From JAGNDO01 sp963704975 (GTDB lineage Bacteria; Chloroflexota; Anaerolineae; Caldilineales; Caldilineaceae): DNA of 64,000 bases. A model generated the notes under the pieces. That model made no database searches. It saw nothing but the letters and a program-made list of their open reading frames with translations, and was not told the DNA's origin. Where the stretch lies: contig CAVPIK010000037.1 in assembly GCA_963704975.1 (NCBI GenBank), positions 1-64,000 of the forward strand, read 5' to 3'. Shown one piece after another: positions 58,072-64,000 of the stretch (the first letter of the stretch is position 1; every line of letters begins with the position of its first letter). The position numbers and the translations under genes were made by a program.

Positions 58072-59001
58072 ATGCGAAAAAGCGAATGGATCGACAAGTT
58101 CAATGTCAAAATTGTCAGTTTTGCCGACCGCCCCGATCTGTTGGGGGATGCCGAGACCGTTTACGTGGTCAAGGACATCTTCACCACCCGAGACGGCTCT
58201 TGGGAACCGGGAAAGTCCGATCCCGGCGCGGTGTCGCAGTGGGCCAGGGATACCTATCTGCGTCCCTTTGGCGCGCAGGACTATTTCGACGACGCCGGTG
58301 CGGATCATCACATGTTCAGCCGGGTGGAAGCTGCCGACGGCAAACATGTGGTCGAAGCGCCCATCGTCTATTGGTCTGACGGTCTGGGCAAGCTGGACGA
58401 TCCCAACTACAATGGCTATGTTGATGTGAAGACCAAGCATCGTTCCGGCTGGGGCAATGTGGTGCTCAGTCCGGGGGCCAACTACTACCCGGATCAGGGC
58501 AAGTCCGGCCCCTGGTCGGTGAAGGTGAAGGGCGCCTCTGAAATTGTCACCGGCTTGGGCATGCCGGTGAGTATGCATGTCTCCTTCTTCGTGGTCTGGC
58601 AGGCCGTGCCCCGATCCCAGGTGGTTGCCCCGCCGAGCGCCCCCGCCGAGGTAACAGCCGCCGTCACCGCTGCCGTGGAGAACGTGCAGTCGGCCATCAG
58701 CGCCGGGGTGGGGGCCGTGGCCAGCGGGGCCAGCGCCATCCTGGAAACCCCGGACGTGCCCGCGGATCCGCCCAAGGTCTACCCCGAAGGCGTCCCCGGC
58801 ATCCGCCAGGCCGCCTGGGACACGGTGGGGATCAACTACAACCCGGAAGCCGCCTTCTCTCGCTATGCCCGAGAACATGGTCTGGCCATCCCCCTGACCA
58901 ACGAGTTCGACGTCAACGGCTATCGCTGCCAGGGCTTCGTCGGCGGCATCGTCTTCGCCAAGATCGGCGACTGGGGCAACGTCCAACACGCCACTTGGTA
59001 G
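58072..59001 (+). CDS. hypothetical protein with two conserved end domains
   Basis: 309 residues, intact. An N-terminal globular part (residues 1-170; FADRPDLLGDAETVYVVKDIF, WARDTYLRPFGAQDYF, PWSVKVKGASEIVTGLG) is joined by an Ala/Val/Pro-rich linker (residues 185-235) to a C-terminal part (WDTVGINYNPEAAFSRYARE, IPLTNEFDVNGYRCQGFVGG). No signal peptide. The two-part layout with a flexible linker resembles modular cell-wall or surface-binding proteins, but I cannot assign it. AAAGGAGAG ribosome-binding site before ATG 58072. Confidence 0.72.
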   Translation: MRKSEWIDKFNVKIVSFADRPDLLGDAETVYVVKDIFTTRDGSWEPGKSDPGAVSQWARDTYLRPFGAQDYFDDAGADHHMFSRVEAADGKHVVEAPIVYWSDGLGKLDDPNYNGYVDVKTKHRSGWGNVVLSPGANYYPDQGKSGPWSVKVKGASEIVTGLGMPVSMHVSFFVVWQAVPRSQVVAPPSAPAEVTAAVTAAVENVQSAISAGVGAVASGASAILETPDVPADPPKVYPEGVPGIRQAAWDTVGINYNPEAAFSRYAREHGLAIPLTNEFDVNGYRCQGFVGGIVFAKIGDWGNVQHATW

Positions 59002-59011
59002 GATTTTCTTA

Positions 59012-59088
59012 ACCACAGAGAACACAAAGAGCACAAAGAAAGGGCGTTTTTGACCCCTTCTTTGTGCTCTTTGTGTTCTCTGTGGTTT
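59012..59088. repeat. perfect 30 bp inverted repeat of ACACAAAG words
   Basis: 59012-59041 is the exact complement of 59059-59088, with 10 bp words AGAACACAAA / GAGCACAAAG. It lies between the convergent hypothetical gene and purN and could also end transcription from both sides; it runs into TTTTTAG. Confidence 0.95.
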
Positions 59089-59093
59089 TTAGA

Positions 59094-59688
59094 TCAAATG
59101 CTTGTGATCTGGCGTAAAGTCTCGACCAGGAGGCGGTGTTCGGCGGCGTGGATGCGCTGGGCCAGGTCGTCCAGCGTGTCCGCGGGCAGGATGGGGACCG
59201 TGGCCGTGGCCAGCACCGGCCCCTCGTCCACACGCTCGTCCGGCACCAGATGCACCATGATCCCCGTGTGGTCGATCTCTCCCCGCTGGAAGGCGGCAAA
59301 GGCATCCTCGATGGCGTGGGCACCGGGGAAGGCGCCGGGCAGGGCTGGATGGAGGTTCACGATGCGGTTGGGGAAGTGTTGAATAAACGCATCACTCAGG
59401 ATCAACATCCAGCCGGCCAAGACCACCCAGTCCGGGTTGAATTCAGCCACCAGATCCGCCAAGTCCGCGTCATAGTCGGCCCGGTCCCGCCCCGCATCCC
59501 GATAGCGGTTTCAGCCGATGCACATGGGCCGGAATCCCCGCCGCCTTGGCCCGCTCCAGCCCAAAGGCATCACCCCGGTTCGAGATCACCGCCCCAATCT
59601 CCGCCTGCAACCTCCCGGCCCCAATCGCATCAATGATCGCCTGCAAATTGCTCCCGCTGCCCGAAATCAGCACCACCAGTCGACCCAC
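59094..59688 (-). CDS. purN: phosphoribosylglycinamide formyltransferase PurN, one frame change
   Basis: Third step of purine synthesis (GAR to FGAR with 10-formyl-THF). N-terminus GRLVVLISGSGSNLQAIIDA, then ERAKAAGIPAHVH; after a shift near 59505, FNPDWVVLAGWMLILS, FPNRIVNLHPALPGAFPG and TGIMVHLVPDERVDEGPV, with the catalytic NLHPALP and Asp present. GTG start at 59688 next to a TTTTGCC-word arm. Last gene of the pur operon. Confidence 0.92.
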
Positions 59689-59691
59689 ACC

Positions 59692-59738
59692 CCTTTTGCC
59701 TTTTGCCTTTTGCACTTTGCCTTTTGCCTTTGCTTTTA
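59692..59738 (+). repeat. single arm of the TTTTGCC-word repeat in the purM-purN gap
   Basis: 30 bp (59701-59730) are identical to 7142-7171. The arm fills the 47 bp between the purM stop and the purN start, so it forms part of the purN leader on the minus strand. Confidence 0.93.
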
Positions 59739-60748
59739 GATTTGTACCCGTTCCCCGCCCGCCGGGATCAATTCCCCAATCACCTTCGCCTCCGGCAAAA
59801 GCCCCAACACTCCGTCCGCCTGCCCCGCATCCACCACAAGCACCATCCCGATCCCCATGTTGAAGACCCGATACGCCTCGGACGGCGGCAAGCTGCCCAA
59901 TTCCACCAACAGCCGGAAGATGGGCGGCACGGTCCAGCTTCCCCGGTCGATGCGCGCCCCCAAGTGGTCCGGCAAAATGCGGGGGATGTTGTCGAGAAAG
60001 CCCCCGCCGGTGATGTGGGCCAGCCCCTTGGGCGTCAACCCGGCAGCCGCGCAGACGGTCCATTTCGGCCACATAGCAGCGGTGGGGAGCCAGCAGCGCG
60101 TCGCCCAGGCTGACATCCGAGCCGGGCACGGGCGCGTCCAAACTCATGCCCGTCAATCAACTTGCGGATCAACGAATAGCCGTTGGTGTGGGGACCGGAA
60201 CTGGGCAGACCGATCAGCACGTCCCCCGCCGCCATCTCGCCGGTTCGGGGCAGGATGGCGGTCCGATCCACCAGCCCCACGACAGTCCCGGCCACATCAA
60301 AGGCCCCGGGCGCGTAGACCCCCGGCATCTCCGCCGTCTCGCCGCCCAAGAGCGCGCAGCCCACGGCCCGGCAGGCGTCGGCCATGCCCGTCACCGTGGC
60401 CGCAATCTGCTCCGGTTCCAACTTGCTGGCGGCGATGTAGTCCAAAAAGAAGAGGGGCCGCGCCCCCTGCACCAAAATGTCGTTGACGCAGTGGTTGACA
60501 ATGTCGTGGCCGATGCTTTCCCAGCGCCCGGCCTGGGCGGCCAGCTTCACCTTGGTCCCCACCCCGTCCGTGGACGCCACCAACACCGGGCGATCCGGCA
60601 GGTTGTTGAGGGCGAACAGCCCGCCAAAACTGCCCACATCGGTCAGCACCGCGTCCGTGTAGGTCCCCCGCACCGCCGCCTTCATCAGATCCACCGTGCG
60701 GGTCGCCGCGTCGATGTCGACCCCGGCGTCGCGATAGGTTGTTGGCAT
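59736..60748 (-). CDS. purM: phosphoribosylformylglycinamidine cyclo-ligase PurM, frame changes
   Basis: AIR synthetase. YRDAGVDIDAATRTVDLMKA, VLVASTDGVGTKVKLA, IGHDIVNHCVNDILVQGARP, CALLGGETAEMPGVY and LIGLPSSGPHTNGYSLIRK are the ATP- and substrate-binding blocks; after shifts near 60150 (extra G) and 60050, GLAHITGGGFLDNIPR and NMGIGMVLVVD complete the family. About 337 residues. ATG at 60748 with GGGAGG, 10 bp after purD. Confidence 0.94.
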
Positions 60749-60758
60749 GGAGCCTCCC

Positions 60759-62026
60759 TTATTTCCGCCCAATATCCGTGCGGAACTGGGCCTCGTTGAA
60801 ATGCACCCGGCTGACGCCCACGTAGGCGGCCTCGATGGCGGCGTCCAGGGTGTCGCCCACGGCGCTGACGGCCAGAACCCGCCCGCCGTTGGTGACCAAT
60901 CGCTGATCGTCGCTGACTTTGGTCCCCGCATGGAAGACCGTGCAGCCCTCCGCCTCGGCCTGCTCAATCCCCGTGATGGCTACGCCCCGCACGGATTTTT
61001 CCGGATAGCCGCCCGCGGCCATTACCACCGTGGCCGCCGCGCCCGGATGCCACTGGATCGCCAGCTCGGCCAGCCGTCCCTCGGTGCAGGCCAGCAGGAT
61101 CTGGGCCAGATCACTCTTCAACAGGGGCAGGATGGCCTGGGCCTCCGGATCGCCAAAGCGGCAGTTGTATTCCAGCACCTTGGGCCCGTCTTCGGTCAAC
61201 ATCAGCCCCACATAGAGCACGCCCACATAGGGCGCACCCTCGGCGGCAATGCCGTCCAAGGTGGGCTGGATGATGCGTCTCGGCCACCTCCCGCATCAGC
61301 TCCGGCGTGGCCAGGGGAGACGGCGCAAAGGCCCCCATGCCCCCGGTGTTCGGCCCCTGTCCCCGGTCCAACAGACGCTTGTGGTCCTGGGCCGGGGGCA
61401 TGATGCGGAAATCCTTGCCATCGCAGAAGGCCAGCACCGAGAGTTCCGGCCCTTCCATGCGCTCTTCGATCAGCACGGTCGCCCCGGCGATGCCAAAGCG
61501 GTTGTCCAGCAGCATGGCCTGCACAGCCTCTGCCGCCCCCTCCATAGATCGAGGCAGAAGCACCCCCTTGCCCCCGGCCAACCCGCTGGCCTTGATCACC
61601 GGCGGCAGATCCAACAGGCGCATGGCCCGCATGGCTTTGTCGAAGTCATCGAAGATCTCCGCCTGGCCCGTGGGGATGCCGTGGCGCAGCATGAACTCTT
61701 TGGAGAAAGCCTTGGACCCCTCCAACTGGGCCGCCATCTTGCTGGGGCCAAAGATGGCCAGATCCGCCGCCTGGAAGACCTCCGTGATCCCGGCCACCAA
61801 AGGCGCTTCCGGGCCGACCACGGTCAACTGCACATCGTGGGCCAGGGCAAAGTCCCGCAGCGCGCCAAACTGGTCCATGTGCATGTCCACGTTGGTACAC
61901 TTGGGCACGGTCGACCGTGCCCCCATTGCCCGGCGCCACAAAGATCGCTTCAACCTCCGCCGACTGGCTCAACTTCCAAGCCAACACATGCTCCCGCCCG
62001 CCATTGCCGATAATGAGAATGTTCAT
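60759..62026 (-). CDS. purD: phosphoribosylamine-glycine ligase PurD, frame changes
   Basis: ATP-grasp GAR synthetase. NILIIGNGGREHVLAWKL at the start, VVGPEAPLVAGITEVF, FGPSKMAAQLEGSKAFSKEF, VIKASGLAGGKGVLL, then VLIEERMEGPELSVLAF, GPNTGGMGAFAPSP, and VLEYNCRFGDPEAQAILPL. Frame changes near 61920 and 61275. About 423 residues. ATG at 62026; a GATAGA palindrome separates it from purF. Confidence 0.94.
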
Positions 62027-62060
62027 GGTGTGATGCTCCTTTGAGAAGAGATAGAGTGTA

Positions 62061-62149
62061 GAGATAGAGGTAGAGTGTAGAGATAGAGATAGAGGGACAG
62101 AATGTGCCAAGCAGATTCTCTATCTCTATCTCAACACTCTATCTCTATC

Positions 62150-62151
<2 letters not shown>
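62061..62151. repeat. inverted repeat of GATAGA words between purF and purD
   Basis: 62061-62094 pairs with 62118-62151 over 34 bp with 2 mismatches; arms are reiterated GATAGA/TCTATC hexamers. The right end coincides with the purF TGA stop at 62150-62152. Confidence 0.93.
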
Positions 62152-63628
<1,477 letters not shown>

Positions 63629-63644
63629 GTTGAACCCTTTCGGA

Positions 63645-63737
63645 ATGGTTGATGGTTAACGGTTGATGGTTAATTTTTAATTGGGTGTCGTCCGACCACT
63701 TAAAAATTAACCATTAACCGTTAACCATTAACCATTA
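63645..63737. repeat. inverted repeat of GGTTAAT heptamers
   Basis: 63645-63681 faces 63701-63737 (37 bp, 2 mismatches). Units are 7 bp (TTAACCA/TTAACCG). The TAA stop of purK (63735-63737) is the outer end of the right arm. Confidence 0.95.
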
Positions 63738-64000
63738 AAAACTCGACATAATCGCTCTACGGGCCGCGATCACCACCGCCCGCGCCTCTTCAATCGTCGC
63801 ACCCAACGCGGTCAGATGTCCCATCTTTGCGTCCCGGACGGGGATCGGTCTTGCCGTACAAATGCAGTTTGACGTTCGGAAACGCCAACACCGCCGCCCA
63901 ATTCGGCTCGCCATCCGCCCACAGATCCCCCAGCAGATTGGCCATCGCCGCCGGGCGGTGATAGTCCGTGCTGCCCAAGGGCAGCCCGCACACCGCCCGC
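63735..64000 (-). CDS. purK: N5-carboxyaminoimidazole ribonucleotide synthase PurK, C-terminal part (cut by window)
   Basis: Only the last 85-90 residues lie in the window. CGLPLGSTDYHRPAAMANLL, then AFPNVKLHLYGKTDPRPGRK and, after a shift near 63830, MGHLTALGATIEEARAVVIA is the conserved C-terminus of PurK. It heads the minus-strand order purK-purF-purD-purM-purN and confirms the purine operon. Confidence 0.85.
   Translation of the reverse strand, partial: GRCAGCPWAARTITARRRWPICWGICGRMASRIGRRCWRFRTSNCICTARPIPVRDAKMGHLTALGATIEEARAVVIAARRAIMSSF

Overview
The window looks like part of the chromosome of a high-GC, free-living bacterium, most plausibly a member of the Chloroflexota (Anaerolineae/Caldilineae-like). 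That placement is an inference from protein style, from the gene mix and from the intergenic repeats; there is no rRNA to confirm it. There is no phage, integrase, transposase or CRISPR array. It is almost entirely housekeeping and regulatory genes, interrupted at most gene junctions by an unusual family of long inverted repeats.

Layout. 1-3.2 kb: methyltransferase and two glycosyltransferases. 3.3-8.7 kb: Fe-S PD-(D/E)XK nuclease, RecJ, CDP-alcohol phosphatidyltransferase, TVP38/DedA-like membrane protein. 8.8-9.2 kb: tRNA-Ser(UGA), tRNA-Ser(GCU), tRNA-Arg(GCG). 9.7-11.9 kb: OsmC and an HtrA-like protease with a PepSY tail. 12.1-20.1 kb: a phosphate regulon (phoB, phoR, pstS, pstC, pstA, pstB, phoU, then arsC) with PHO-box-like repeats upstream of phoB and pstS. 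20.0-22.7 kb: coaX, coaBC, sufE. 22.9-29.8 kb (minus): large hybrid sensor kinase, PPK2 polyphosphate kinase, threonine synthase. 30.0-33.6 kb: DUF433 protein, then etfA/etfB and acyl-CoA dehydrogenase. 33.9-37.5 kb: glycosyltransferase and two unrecognised genes. 37.9-40.6 kb: glgC and a glgD-like paralogue. 40.7-48.9 kb: AIM24, CapA, FluC, TrmB, M50-like protein, ArfB, nitroreductase, deoxynucleoside kinase, MscS, GyrI-like protein. 49.1-54.6 kb: c-haem sensor kinase, two S41 proteases, SmpB. 54.8-59.0 kb: YigZ, a hydrolase/acyl-CoA ligase fusion, one hypothetical. 59.1-64.0 kb (minus): purine operon purK-purF-purD-purM-purN, with purK cut by the window edge.

Two features cut across the whole window. 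First, roughly 40-50 single-base frame changes break otherwise intact genes, including essential ones (purF, purM, coaBC, pstA, pstB, phoB). The simplest reading is residual sequencing/assembly indels, so split genes are annotated as one CDS each with approximate shift positions. Second, at least 17 inverted-repeat elements, plus several single arms, sit between genes. Their arms are built from reiterated 6-10 bp words (for example CCCCAAT, ATCCGTnnn, TTTTGCC, GATAGA, TTAACCA, TCGCCAT). Several of these arms supply or abut the stop codon of the preceding gene, and two tracts lie inside a glycosyltransferase coding region. Two of the loci carry a 159-205 bp MITE-like element with 18 bp terminal inverted repeats. 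This repeat system is the most novel feature of the window.
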